Source: Methylobacter sp. (lineage in GTDB: Bacteria > Pseudomonadota > Gammaproteobacteria > Methylococcales > Methylomonadaceae). Taken from it: 64,000 bases of DNA. The notes below the pieces were generated by a model that was not told the origin of the DNA, did no database searches, and was given only the letters and a program-made list of their open reading frames with translations. The translations under genes and the position numbers were made by a program. The stretch spans positions 1-64,000 of the forward strand of contig NZ_JAUXVR010000014.1 in NCBI RefSeq assembly GCF_030680395.1, written 5' to 3'. Of the stretch, positions 1 to 8,412 are shown in pieces (the first letter of the stretch is position 1; every line of letters starts with the position of its first letter).

Positions 1-1
1 C

Positions 2-664
2 GATTACATCCGCCGCTTTGCAACGCATTTGTCGCACGAATTCAAAACCCCGCTGACCTCGATGCAAGGCGCCCTGGAGTTGTTGCAGGATCATCTGGAC
101 ACGATGCCCGGCGAACAGCGGCAGCGCTTTATCGACAACCTGCTGGCCGATACCCAGCGCCTTAGGCAATTGGTTAACCGCCTGCTCGAACTCGCTCATG
201 CCGATGCGCTGGAGCCCAGCCGTCAGGAGAGCTCCTTGCCTGCTGTGCTTGCCGCGCTGCACAATCGTTATTTTGAACGCGGCTTGCAATTGCAATACAC
301 CGACCTGCCCGATACCGCGCTGGCAATTGCCCCGGATGCGCTGGAACGAGTGCTCATCAATCTGTTTGAAAACAGCCTGCAACACGGGGCAAACCGGATG
401 GAAATCAGCGCCGTGATTCAAGCCAGCACACTGCAACTAAACCTGCATGACAACGGCACCGGCGTATCACCGGCCAATCGCAACAAGATTTTCACACCGT
501 TTTTTACCACCCGTAGAAATACCGGCGGCACCGGTTTGGGACTGGAAATCACGCTGTCGTTGTTGAAAGCCTACGGCGGCAAGATTGAACTCGCTGACAG
601 CGGGGAAGGGGCCTTGTTTGTGGTGAGTTTGACGGTAAGCCGGTTGGGTAAAAGCGTGGGATGA
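2..664 (+). CDS. Sensor histidine kinase, C-terminal part (5' end outside window)
   Basis: The reading frame is open to the left edge, so this is the kinase core of a longer sensor protein; the TTG at 29 is not its true start. The phospho-acceptor H-box reads SHEFKTPLT. It is followed by the HATPase domain with N-box NLFENSLQHG, G1 box DNGTGV, F-box FTPFFTT and G2 box GGTGLGL. All boxes for autophosphorylation and ATP binding are therefore present. The sensor and HAMP or membrane portion would lie upstream. No response regulator follows on this strand, so any partner is probably upstream. The signal cannot be told from this part. Confidence 0.9.
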   Translation, partial: DYIRRFATHLSHEFKTPLTSMQGALELLQDHLDTMPGEQRQRFIDNLLADTQRLRQLVNRLLELAHADALEPSRQESSLPAVLAALHNRYFERGLQLQYTDLPDTALAIAPDALERVLINLFENSLQHGANRMEISAVIQASTLQLNLHDNGTGVSPANRNKIFTPFFTTRRNTGGTGLGLEITLSLLKAYGGKIELADSGEGALFVVSLTVSRLGKSVG

Positions 665-991
665 TTGGTGCGTACCCTGCGGTGCTACTGAGTTCGCTTT
701 ACTGTGTGAGATATTATGAAGCTTATTCGTTCAAAAACACTATCGTAATTAATGGAAACATAATGAATAGGGGGGCATAATCAACTTAGGAGCGTGCATG
801 AAATAACTTCGACAACTTGGTTCCCTCTCTCAGGCAGAGGGGAATCAAATGCTCAAGTTATTTAATTTTCATTCCTATGTACACAGGCATGGTGGATAAA
901 ATTAAAATATTCACGCCAAAATCTCATAGCCAAAGCGGCTGATCTTCCAGACTCCATTCCTTCAAATCGAAATAGCCCTTCGGGAAAAATC
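665..991. other. Intergenic region without recognisable gene
   Basis: This 327-base gap is AT-rich. I see no convincing reading frame, tRNA or strong terminator hairpin in it. It must hold the promoter of the membrane-protein gene that starts at 992. Confidence 0.5.
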
Positions 992-1969
992 ATGTCATCT
1001 ACCACTAAAACGACTTATGCTCTTGTCCCTTTTATTATCTTCGGCATTATTTTGATAACGGCTTTTTTCTTAAAATACTTTCAACCCATGTTGCCGGAGG
1101 TTCTTAGAAATTGGGCCGAGCATTTATCAATCGCGCTGATTGTTGCCGTGGTCATTGGATTAACCTATGAATACACGTCGCACCTCTTTCGTGAAGAGAT
1201 TCTGAAAAATCTTCTTCATGAAAGTCAGGAACAGGTCTACCAGGCACTGAGAGCCTATAGCGTTCTGACGCCGGACGAAGTATTTCGTCTCTTAAAGGAG
1301 ATAGCCAGCCAAATTAATCAGACGCCGACGCTGTTTTATCCGGCGCGACCGGAAGGGGGCGAATATACCTTTACCGAAAGCATGGATTTTTTCGACACGC
1401 TGGTCAAAATGCGGCCTAAAGAAATCGTCAAGATACTCGGTACATGGATAGAGCCCAAAAGCCATAAAAATCTCAAATATCTTGCCAGCGATTTTATCGG
1501 AAAATATCAGCTTGCTGAAATTGCCGAGGAACTTCGCCGTCAGGCGGAACCTGTGTTGCATTTGGGCAACCTTAGCGAGGAAGATAGAGGTTGGGTATTA
1601 AATTATATCTGGGCCTATTCCCGTTGCGAGAAACCCATGTACAAATTTCTAGGGGATGTGATGCGCACCACTTCAGATCATGCAATAGAAAAATGGATTC
1701 TTTTCCTCCCGGTGCAAATGCCTTCTGTGGAGTATGTCCAGATGATTAACGACTATCTGGAACGCGACACGCCCATCGCTGATGATAATTTATTGCTGGT
1801 GATTCATTCTGTCGCATCCTTACATCGCGCACAAGCGGTCGACGGTGTGGCGCTGTTAAAGAAGTTTCCGAACCGCTTCGGACCTCATCACCAGGAAGAT
1901 GTAGAACGTATTTGGAGGAATTACATGCTGGCCCCAGAAGAGTTGAAAGGTATTTTTTTGTCGGCGTGA
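992..1969 (+). CDS. Hypothetical membrane-anchored protein
   Basis: I do not recognise the family. The 325-residue protein has two hydrophobic segments near its N-terminus (about residues 10-30 and 46-65), separated by a short loop, then a soluble, mostly helical domain of about 250 residues with many charged residues. This suggests an inner-membrane protein with a large cytoplasmic C-terminal domain. The ATG is preceded by a purine-rich GGGAAAAATC. It stands alone between two gaps, so context gives no clue to function. Confidence 0.65.
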   Translation: MSSTTKTTYALVPFIIFGIILITAFFLKYFQPMLPEVLRNWAEHLSIALIVAVVIGLTYEYTSHLFREEILKNLLHESQEQVYQALRAYSVLTPDEVFRLLKEIASQINQTPTLFYPARPEGGEYTFTESMDFFDTLVKMRPKEIVKILGTWIEPKSHKNLKYLASDFIGKYQLAEIAEELRRQAEPVLHLGNLSEEDRGWVLNYIWAYSRCEKPMYKFLGDVMRTTSDHAIEKWILFLPVQMPSVEYVQMINDYLERDTPIADDNLLLVIHSVASLHRAQAVDGVALLKKFPNRFGPHHQEDVERIWRNYMLAPEELKGIFLSA

Positions 1970-2097
1970 TTTCGTCTCCTTGGAAAATCAATAACTGAAA
2001 CGGAAAGATCCCTGAGGGTGAGTAGACTGTCGCTTTATCATTTCCGCTGTCTGTATGTGCCTAAGAGTCTATAGTACGCTGCAATTGCATGGAAAGT

Positions 2098-2200
2098 CGT
2101 CATGTCGGCATGGATTGCCGACATCCAGAACACAGGGATGTGCTTGTAGCCATTGCCATTCGTGGCATCTGGATTCCGGCAATCCATGCCGGAATGACGT
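2098..2200. repeat. Imperfect inverted repeat, dispersed-element type
   Basis: Left arm (about 2099-2129) contains GGCATGGATTGCCG and ends in CATCCAGA. The right arm (about 2168-2199) is its near reverse complement, with TCTGGATTCCGGC and GCCGGAATGACG. The arms are about 31 bases with a few mismatches around a 38-base spacer. This resembles the short GTCATTCCGGC...TCCAGA palindromes common in Methylococcales intergenic DNA (recollection, not searched). It lies downstream of the gene ending at 1969 and beyond the 3' end of the minus-strand gene at 2256. Confidence 0.6.
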
Positions 2201-2255
2201 GCTTTTCCTTAAGTTAGCGCATCTTGGCTAATCCCGTTATCCCCACCCGCTTGGT

Positions 2256-3656
2256 TTACTTGGGTACCAGCGGATTATTGGAGATGGAGAACAAATGGCT
2301 GGTATCGGTGCTGGATGCGCCGTAATGACAGCCGAAACAGCCATTTGTGTCAGTCTGATGATAGGTTTCCATGGTGCTGTTGGCCAACAGTTTTGAGCCA
2401 ATTTGCTTGGCGGTATCGCTGCCGCTGCTGGGTATCGAGCCGTTTTGAGTCCACACCGCGCCGATTTCGAAATATTTCGCACGCACATCACCTAATATGC
2501 CTAAGAAGCCGCTGATGGTGTTGGTGAGCGTGAAAATTTGCGTGTTATTGTCTGCCGAGGCGGCGGTGGGTTGATTGCCCCACGGCATCGCGCGGTAAAC
2601 ATTGTTGGCTTGAATGGTATTACCGGCTGTTGCGCAGATTTGGCCTGTCTGACAGGAAGGGGTTGTTGTCGGGCCGACCACCATTTGCGATACCAATGCG
2701 CCTGCCTGCGCGCCGCCGTTGGTCATAAATGACCAGGTTCCCTTCGAATTGTAGGGGACTAACTGCTGTTTGCTGCTGCCGTCGGTTAGATAATACTCAT
2801 TGTTAGGTGCGTTGTCGCCGTGTTCGAAAGTCGCCCAAACCATTTCAGGATGACCTTGCACCGGGCCGACCACATGGACACCGACCAGCGCCAAGGTCTT
2901 CACCACCGTTGCCGGTGTGCCGATTTGCCAGAGCGTATCGCTGCTCTTGACATAGTTGGGTACAGCCGCCGAAATGGTCACATAATCCGCCACGTTTTTT
3001 ACCGTTGCTGCGTCGATCCAGGCCGTTTTCATCTCCATCGTCAGCGCATTGGCATCACCCAGCTTGACGTTGTTCTGATTGGCGTAATTGACAATACTGG
3101 TGAGCTCGGCCTGCGTCGTCGGGAACGGCGTAGTGGCCGGCAACACACCGTTGGTAACGGCGGTATTGAACCACGCATAGACATCGTTGGCATGCATCGC
3201 GAAATAAACCAAAGAGCCGTTCAAGGACAGCAAAGTATCGCCGCCGCCTGCCTGACCGCCCGGTTGAATATTTTCTTGTTTGGAACCGCGAAGGGCGAAT
3301 CTGTTGTTTTGAACGCCCGGCGTATTCGGAATATAAGTGGCTTGACCTTGATCGTTGACATTGACATCGAAGAATACCGGGGAGTCGATCAGGATGCTTC
3401 CGTTTATCGGCGAAGTAACCCATAAAAACATCTGATGCGCCCACTTGTAGAAGTCGCATGTGGTATTTTGAAGCGGAAAGCCAACACTGTTGGCGAAATT
3501 CACGATGCCTCCTTTGGAGGCTGTTCCTGAGGCGAACCAGGCGTCAAATTCCTGCGGAGAGAGGGTGCAGGTTGAGCTTGCAGTGTTGGATTGCGCTCCG
3601 ACGGCGCTGACAGCGCCCAGTGCAAAAAGGGTAGCCAAAATCTGTTTCTTTAGCAC
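2256..3656 (-). CDS. Secreted protein with one C-terminal CxxCH haem-binding motif
   Basis: The 466-residue protein begins with a clear Sec signal peptide (MLKKQILATLFALGAVSAVGA, probable cleavage after GA), so it is periplasmic or exported. Near the C-terminus, residues 440-444, CFGCH fits a covalent c-type haem site, followed by a short tail. No other CxxCH is visible, so it would be a monohaem protein whose first about 400 residues form an unrecognised domain rich in Asn, Thr and Gly. The start is GTG, well placed behind GGAGAAAAACC. A redox role in the periplasm is inferred from the motif only. Confidence 0.7.
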   Translation of the reverse strand: MLKKQILATLFALGAVSAVGAQSNTASSTCTLSPQEFDAWFASGTASKGGIVNFANSVGFPLQNTTCDFYKWAHQMFLWVTSPINGSILIDSPVFFDVNVNDQGQATYIPNTPGVQNNRFALRGSKQENIQPGGQAGGGDTLLSLNGSLVYFAMHANDVYAWFNTAVTNGVLPATTPFPTTQAELTSIVNYANQNNVKLGDANALTMEMKTAWIDAATVKNVADYVTISAAVPNYVKSSDTLWQIGTPATVVKTLALVGVHVVGPVQGHPEMVWATFEHGDNAPNNEYYLTDGSSKQQLVPYNSKGTWSFMTNGGAQAGALVSQMVVGPTTTPSCQTGQICATAGNTIQANNVYRAMPWGNQPTAASADNNTQIFTLTNTISGFLGILGDVRAKYFEIGAVWTQNGSIPSSGSDTAKQIGSKLLANSTMETYHQTDTNGCFGCHYGASSTDTSHLFSISNNPLVPK

Positions 3657-3755
3657 GGTTTTTCTCCAAAAAATTGTAAATAGGAAAGAATTGAATGCAG
3701 CAAAAGCGGTTAAACATTGAAGTATCTTATTTGGGTCGTTAGAGTGTTACAGGTC

Positions 3756-3920
3756 ATGCGTTACAATTGGGCCACCGGCAACGATTATACTGACGCTCTT
3801 GTACATGACATTAACCGCTACAAACGAGGTTGCGCCGACTGGGTTAAATGGACTCTCTTTGCCTGGCGTTTCCCCCAGATTCAGCAGGCGCCTGCACTGG
3901 CCGAAAAGCAACTGCAATAA
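3756..3920 (+). CDS. Possible small ORF or gene remnant
   Basis: A frame of 54 residues starts at ATG 3756 with a weak ACAGG upstream. Its C-terminal half is rich in Trp, Arg and Gln and has no motif I know. It lies at the edge of a degraded region, so it may equally be the tail of a decayed gene. Low confidence. Confidence 0.2.
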   Translation: MRYNWATGNDYTDALVHDINRYKRGCADWVKWTLFAWRFPQIQQAPALAEKQLQ

Positions 3921-4098
3921 ACAGCCGGACATACTTCAAATGGTCAAATTTTCAAATTTTGAACAGCCAGACAGTCAGAAAAAACTAGATTTCCAAGCAT
4001 TTGAAATAAGAAAAATTGACCCTTTTGAGTATAGTCCATGCCTGATAAGCGGCTGCCAGAAACAGCAAAAACTGTGACCTATTGCCAGATTCTATTGA

Positions 4099-4227
4099 AA
4101 TTTAGTCGGCCTGGGGCTTGTTGCAGCGGATGCGGAACAAGGGTTGCTTCCCGAATTTAAGCGTTTTGATGTTGCAGTTATCTTTGAGTCAACCGAAAAA
4201 CCTGATCGCGTTATTCCGACTGGGTGA
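4099..4227 (+). pseudogene. Fragment of an unidentified coding sequence
   Basis: Between in-frame stops lies a protein-like stretch of about 42 codons with no start codon (GLVAADAEQGLLPEF and on to DRVIPTG, then TGA at 4225-4227). Its composition looks like real protein, not a random frame, which suggests the 3' end of a decayed gene. The family is unknown. Confidence 0.3.
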
Positions 4228-4272
4228 CGGGCAATGGATAGCCTGATTGACTTAAAAGCTATTTGCAGGTTT

Positions 4273-4755
4273 TCACCCCGGCGGCAATCGGGTCAAAGCC
4301 GACAGGCCAAAAGTGGTTGCATCAAAACCACAGGCTTTAGCGTCAGTGAACTTGGTTTTGTTAATCCTCGCATTGGTATATAAGTTGCCATATAACTCCG
4401 CTTTGGACAAATCGACCCATCGCAGATCAGCATTTTTTAAATTTGCGTTGACTAACCGGGCTTCGATAAAGTTTGCACCTTGCAGATTGGCGTTGCTAAA
4501 GTCAGCGCCTTCTAGAACTGCCTTAGTAAAGTCGGTACGCTGGAGTTTTGCGCCAGAGAATTTTGTGCCGTAGGAAGTTTGTAACTGATGGAATGTTGCT
4601 TGGGTAAGGGTAGCGCCAGTGAAATCACAACCGGAGACATCCGTACCGGAAAAATCAGCATTACGTAAATCAGTGCGGGAGAAATTAACGCGAAAAAGCT
4701 TGGTGTTGCGAAAATTGGCTCCGCTAAGATTGCGGCCAATAAAATCACTTTGCCT
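4273..4755 (-). pseudogene. Pentapeptide-repeat protein, 5' end lost or frameshifted
   Basis: On the minus strand this frame encodes about 160 residues made of A(D/N)LxX pentapeptide repeats, such as LSGANF, LRNADF, FSGTDV, LEGADF, FSNANL, LQGANF, LVNANL and LKNADL. Proteins of this kind fold as a right-handed quadrilateral beta-helix. The frame is closed upstream by TAA (4756-4758), and no ATG, GTG or TTG precedes the repeats. The frame shifted by one base does continue upstream through MNLIFKGK. The simplest reading is a frameshift or truncation that has inactivated the gene. A sequencing error would restore it. Confidence 0.6.
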
Positions 4756-5340
4756 TTAAAAATTAAATTCATTTCGCGTATAAGCTCCTCCGGAGGAAAA
4801 GTCATACACATACTCGCTAACCCCAAAGATGGTTTGACCCCAAAAATTAACACCATTAACAGCATAGAAAACCGATTGGCTGAATATTGGTGCGTATTAG
4901 GCAATTGGCCGGGCTGTGCGTACATGGATAAGGCGGCAATAGGACCAAACTGCCAAAGTTTTTTCGTCAATGGTTGTCGATTAATAGTCATAAGGATGTT
5001 GAAAGCCGGTTGATTAAATGAGGGTGCAGCTTTTTGCTGGGTTTAGCATAGGTAATCACTATTGCCGTTAATATTAACTATAGTCTAATTACAAAATAAC
5101 TTATTCAAAGTAGCTACTCAGCCCCTACCCAATCCTTGGAAACATAATAAAACCAAAGCCTCGAACACGTTGAGGCCTTGTTTTGGCGGAAGGGACATGG
5201 CAGGGTAAAGCACATGCTGTCCACGCCCGATTTTTCGATGTTTCACTATGATAATTGTCTTATGATATAACATCGTCGTTCTATCATCGGACACCGAAAT
5301 TTTATTTCAAGATAACCCGCACCACTTGGAGGACAACCCA
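4756..5340. other. Degraded or intergenic region
   Basis: Short protein-like pieces occur in shifting frames; for example, the plus-strand stretch ending in DVESRLIK stops at TGA near 5018. None has a start and a stop in one frame. A hairpin with arms GCCTC/GAGGC, extended by CCAAA/TTTTGG, lies at about 5148-5186 and could end transcripts. The rest should hold the promoter of the gene at 5341. Confidence 0.35.
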
Positions 5341-5961
5341 ATGCCCAAAAAGCCTATAAAATCAAAAGAAAATACCGACAAGCCTGAAGATAAGGACGAT
5401 TTGCAAGGTGACAACCATGACTGGCGCGACGACAGCTTGGCGTTTTTTGAATCCGAAGAGATATCGGAAGGTTTGCATAACCAGTTCATGGACTACATAA
5501 CGGCCTTTGAGGAAGCGGAGTGGGTCACGACTTTTGATGTTTTGGTGCAGGGCGGAATGGAGTTGCCAAGGCCTGATGAATTGGATGACAAGCAACTGAG
5601 CGCAAAGCTGTGGGAAGTGATACGCGGGTTGGCGATGTTACGCATGTTTCTTTACAGCACCAACCATCTGAGTGATCGCGAGCTGTATGAGAAATTGTGC
5701 GATGATGTGTTGCAGGAGGAGGGTCCGCTGCTATTAGGCTGCGGGGATTCGGCCTGTCATATCGATCTGGTGAGCAGCGGCAGCGAGGAGGATAACGAGC
5801 TGTATCTGCGTTATTACGCCGATGAAGAAACCCGGCGCGATTGGCTCAAAGACTGGCCCGACGATATTATGCCCGCGCATGAGCAACCGCCGTTTGACCG
5901 TGACCGGCATTTGCCCTCCAGGGATCAGGCTCAATGGTGTCATGTCGGCAAGCCGTCCTGA
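5341..5961 (+). CDS. Acidic hypothetical protein
   Basis: The 206-residue cytoplasmic protein has no signal peptide or membrane segment. The first about 35 residues are charged and low in complexity (Lys, Glu and Asp rich), followed by an acidic helical domain. I do not recognise the family. I chose ATG 5341 because GGAGGA lies 8 bases upstream; an in-frame TTG at 5326 lacks such a site. It ends about 130 bases before the 3' end of tmRNA, which is on the opposite strand. Confidence 0.65.
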   Translation: MPKKPIKSKENTDKPEDKDDLQGDNHDWRDDSLAFFESEEISEGLHNQFMDYITAFEEAEWVTTFDVLVQGGMELPRPDELDDKQLSAKLWEVIRGLAMLRMFLYSTNHLSDRELYEKLCDDVLQEEGPLLLGCGDSACHIDLVSSGSEEDNELYLRYYADEETRRDWLKDWPDDIMPAHEQPPFDRDRHLPSRDQAQWCHVGKPS

Positions 5962-6028
5962 TACTGAATCTTTATGGCGAATTCGAAACGCTGGATGGCA
6001 GCGTCAGTTATTGGTTTTCGCCGGGCAT

Positions 6029-6060
6029 AAAAAAAGCCGTCGTTCCGTAGGGAAGGCAGC
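6029..6060 (-). terminator. Rho-independent terminator of tmRNA
   Basis: Read on the minus strand, GCTGCCTTCC - CTAC - GGAACGACGGC forms a stem with one bulge and one mismatch, followed by seven T. It starts about 30 bases beyond the CCA end of ssrA, as expected for its terminator. Confidence 0.65.
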
Positions 6061-6092
6061 TTATTTTTATATCTTAAGTTTTTTAAATCAGT

Positions 6093-6471
6093 TGGTGGAG
6101 GCGGGGGGAATTGAACCCCCGTCCGCAAGCACTCCGCCACAAGGTCTACATGCTTATCCCGGGCTTTTTGTTTAGCTAATGACAACCCGTCGGGCCAAGC
6201 TTATCATCAGCGATTCCGTAAGGTTTTAGCGCATCCACACCGGACAGATTTCAGCGCGATCTTATGTAAATGACCTCTGAACGTTCAGCGAACTGAACTC
6301 CACCCGCATAAGCACAGATGGTCAAAGGAATGGTGCTGTGTTTAAGCAGCTAAAGCCATTGAGTAGTTTTCGTCATTTGCGAATACTTTAGTTTCAGTAG
6401 ATTTTACGAGGTGTACTGTCCTCGGCATGCACTTAAGGTTTTGCTACCCACGTCGAAGCCATGTCGCCCCC
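6093..6471 (-). ncRNA. ssrA: tmRNA (transfer-messenger RNA)
   Basis: The minus strand gives a typical one-piece tmRNA of about 379 nucleotides. The 5' end is GGGGGCGACATGGCTTCGACG. The 3' end is the acceptor and T-arm sequence GGTTCAATTCCCCCCGCC, ending ACCA. The tag frame runs from 6380 to 6342 and encodes ANDENYSMALAA followed by TAA. Alanyl-tmRNA rescues stalled ribosomes and adds this tag, which targets the unfinished protein to ClpXP and related proteases. The tag keeps the ANDENY start and ALAA end, with two extra residues (SM) relative to the common ANDENYALAA. Confidence 0.95.
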
Positions 6472-6566
6472 GTGATGTGTATTCTAAATTAATTGGATAA
6501 AAATTGTACAATTATTTTTTTAGCCCAGGATTCATGCGGCTTTTAGGGTGATTACCGAGAGCTTTA

Positions 6567-6599
6567 CCGTTCGCCCTGAACTTGTCGAAGGGTGGACGG
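6567..6599. repeat. Short imperfect palindrome
   Basis: CCGTTCGCCCT and AGGGTGGACGG flank the core GAACTTGTCGA. This is a small stem-loop of a type often scattered in intergenic DNA. It lies between tmRNA and the end of the GTPase gene. Confidence 0.4.
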
Positions 6600-6762
6600 C
6601 AAAGCCTTAACTTGTAGTGCTTACATATCACAATCCGGTTTTTAATTCTCCTCGGCAATTGCTCCTGCATAACCCACAGGGATGCGGGGAATGCAGAGAA
6701 ATCACTGGATCATTTCTTGTCCATGCAGTCGTCCAACAGGAGAAGAGATAAAAGCGCCCGCT

Positions 6763-8412
6763 TTAATCAATAAGCATCCTGGACAAGGGACTGTTGCTGT
6801 CTATTGATGGTTGTCGGTCGGCGACACCGCAACGCTCAATAATCCCGTCTAGCTGCTTAATCTGCTCGGAATGTTGATTGCCGATGTTTTCTATCGCCAA
6901 CAAAACTTCGCCATCTATCATGTTAATGGCATTACTTAAACCCTTGTTTAACCCACTTAAGGCGCTTTTCTCCAACGACGGCTTTAATTTTTTCAGGATA
7001 AAAAATGGCGTCAGCCAGGTAATGGCTATTAACAGACTGCTGTGTACCGCAAAATCCACGCCCAGATACTCTACGTCGGTCATATTGCTGGTGTAATAGC
7101 CGATAAAGACCTGATAGCCGACCCAACAAATGGCCGCAAGCGGCAGGATTATTTCGCATAAGCGCATAAACTTTAAAAGGGCGCGATGCAACACATTGCC
7201 GGGATTCGCCAAGGCTTGTCTGGCGGCTAGTTCACTTTGTGCCTGGATAATTTTGGGGGCTTTTTCGCGTAGCGCGGACAATTGCTTTTTAAGCGGACTC
7301 ACCGGAACGCCAAGCTGATCGGCATTGATAACGAATTCATCCAGCGCATCGTCAAAGCGGGCTTCAGCCCAATCATCCCATAGCTTCAATTTAGCGCCGC
7401 TTGCTGCATATTTGGCAGCCGCCGGATTGCTTAATAAATCGGCGGCGTAGTCGGCATAGCGCCGCGCCAACTGCTGGATCGGCCATGCAAATCCTTGTTG
7501 CAACACTTGGGTTGTACGCTGCCATTGGTCCTGCCACAGCGTCGGCAATTGCTGAAACGCCACCTCGGAACCCAGTAACCGGCCAGTAGTCTGCAGGTTT
7601 TTCTTTAACTCGTCTTTTTTAATCCGGCAACTTCTTTGTTCGAGTTGCTCAACGATATGCCCGGTCGCCAACGAGCTGATGGTTGATTCCAATGCCGAAA
7701 ATTCATCGGTTTGCAAACTTTCGATGCAGGCAGTTTTGAAGATAATCGGCTCAGCAAATCCTGCTTTATGCAGTTGCTGTTTGAAATCTTCAAACTGCTC
7801 GGTTTGGCCTCTGTCCCATTGGTTCAGAACAAACAACCATGCGTGCCTGCCGCCTTCTGCAAGCAGTAAACGCCAGGCTTTTTCATCCCGATAGCGTTCC
7901 GGGCTGACCACATAGATCAGTACATCGATATGCGGCAGCCATTCCAACACCTGATGTTTGTTGCTTTGTTCGGTGCTGTCGAAATCGGGCATATCAATCC
8001 AGATGATATTTTTTCCGGACTCATTATCATGTTCGGCGATTTTGATTTGCGCCAGCGGCAGTTGCTCGGGCAAATGCGTTATCGCAACGCTATGGTGATG
8101 ATATAAGGTGACTTCCCGCGACGTGGGTCGCTCGACTCCGGCTCTGGCAATGGCTTTGCCTGCCAGTCGGTTGAGCAAGGAACTCTTGCCCACGCCGGTG
8201 CCGCCCATGAAGGCCACAATCAAAGGCCTGGAGCCGTTATGGTTAAACAAGGTGTCGGGTGTCCTGGTATCAACATCGCTTAACTGCTGCGCGGCTTCTG
8301 CATTAATCCAGCCGGCTGCCAGCGCCTGCTCAGCCCAACGTTTTGTTGTTTGTACCAAACTAGAGTAATCGTAAGCCATGGCGCTTTTCTGTGAGTTGAA
8401 GCTCTGCCGCAC
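6763..8412 (-). CDS. Dynamin-like GTPase with C-terminal membrane segments
   Basis: The 549-residue P-loop GTPase has G1 GGTGVGKSS (about residues 70-78), G3 DMPDF (about 140-144) and G4 NQWD (about 197-200), so nucleotide binding looks intact. A helical middle region follows. Two hydrophobic segments near residues 415-465 should anchor it in the inner membrane. It overlaps the upstream GTPase gene by 53 bases, or by 17 if the internal ATG at 8376 is the start, so the two are co-transcribed and probably act as a pair. Paired GTPases of this layout recall bacterial dynamin-like systems. The exact role, such as membrane remodelling, is inference. Confidence 0.75.
   Translation of the reverse strand: MRQSFNSQKSAMAYDYSSLVQTTKRWAEQALAAGWINAEAAQQLSDVDTRTPDTLFNHNGSRPLIVAFMGGTGVGKSSLLNRLAGKAIARAGVERPTSREVTLYHHHSVAITHLPEQLPLAQIKIAEHDNESGKNIIWIDMPDFDSTEQSNKHQVLEWLPHIDVLIYVVSPERYRDEKAWRLLLAEGGRHAWLFVLNQWDRGQTEQFEDFKQQLHKAGFAEPIIFKTACIESLQTDEFSALESTISSLATGHIVEQLEQRSCRIKKDELKKNLQTTGRLLGSEVAFQQLPTLWQDQWQRTTQVLQQGFAWPIQQLARRYADYAADLLSNPAAAKYAASGAKLKLWDDWAEARFDDALDEFVINADQLGVPVSPLKKQLSALREKAPKIIQAQSELAARQALANPGNVLHRALLKFMRLCEIILPLAAICWVGYQVFIGYYTSNMTDVEYLGVDFAVHSSLLIAITWLTPFFILKKLKPSLEKSALSGLNKGLSNAINMIDGEVLLAIENIGNQHSEQIKQLDGIIERCGVADRQPSIDSNSPLSRMLID

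Noticed and set aside
2820-3425. 201-residue plus-strand frame
   Set aside because: Antisense shadow of the secreted CxxCH protein, which has a signal peptide, a ribosome-binding site and good composition.
4512-4991. 159-residue minus-strand frame
   Set aside because: Most of it is the pentapeptide-repeat DNA read one base out of phase; hydrophobic composition comes from that. Only the upstream part might be a remnant.
5940-6185. 81-residue minus-strand frame
   Set aside because: It lies over the tmRNA 3' end and its terminator, and part of it is simply the tRNA-like domain translated.
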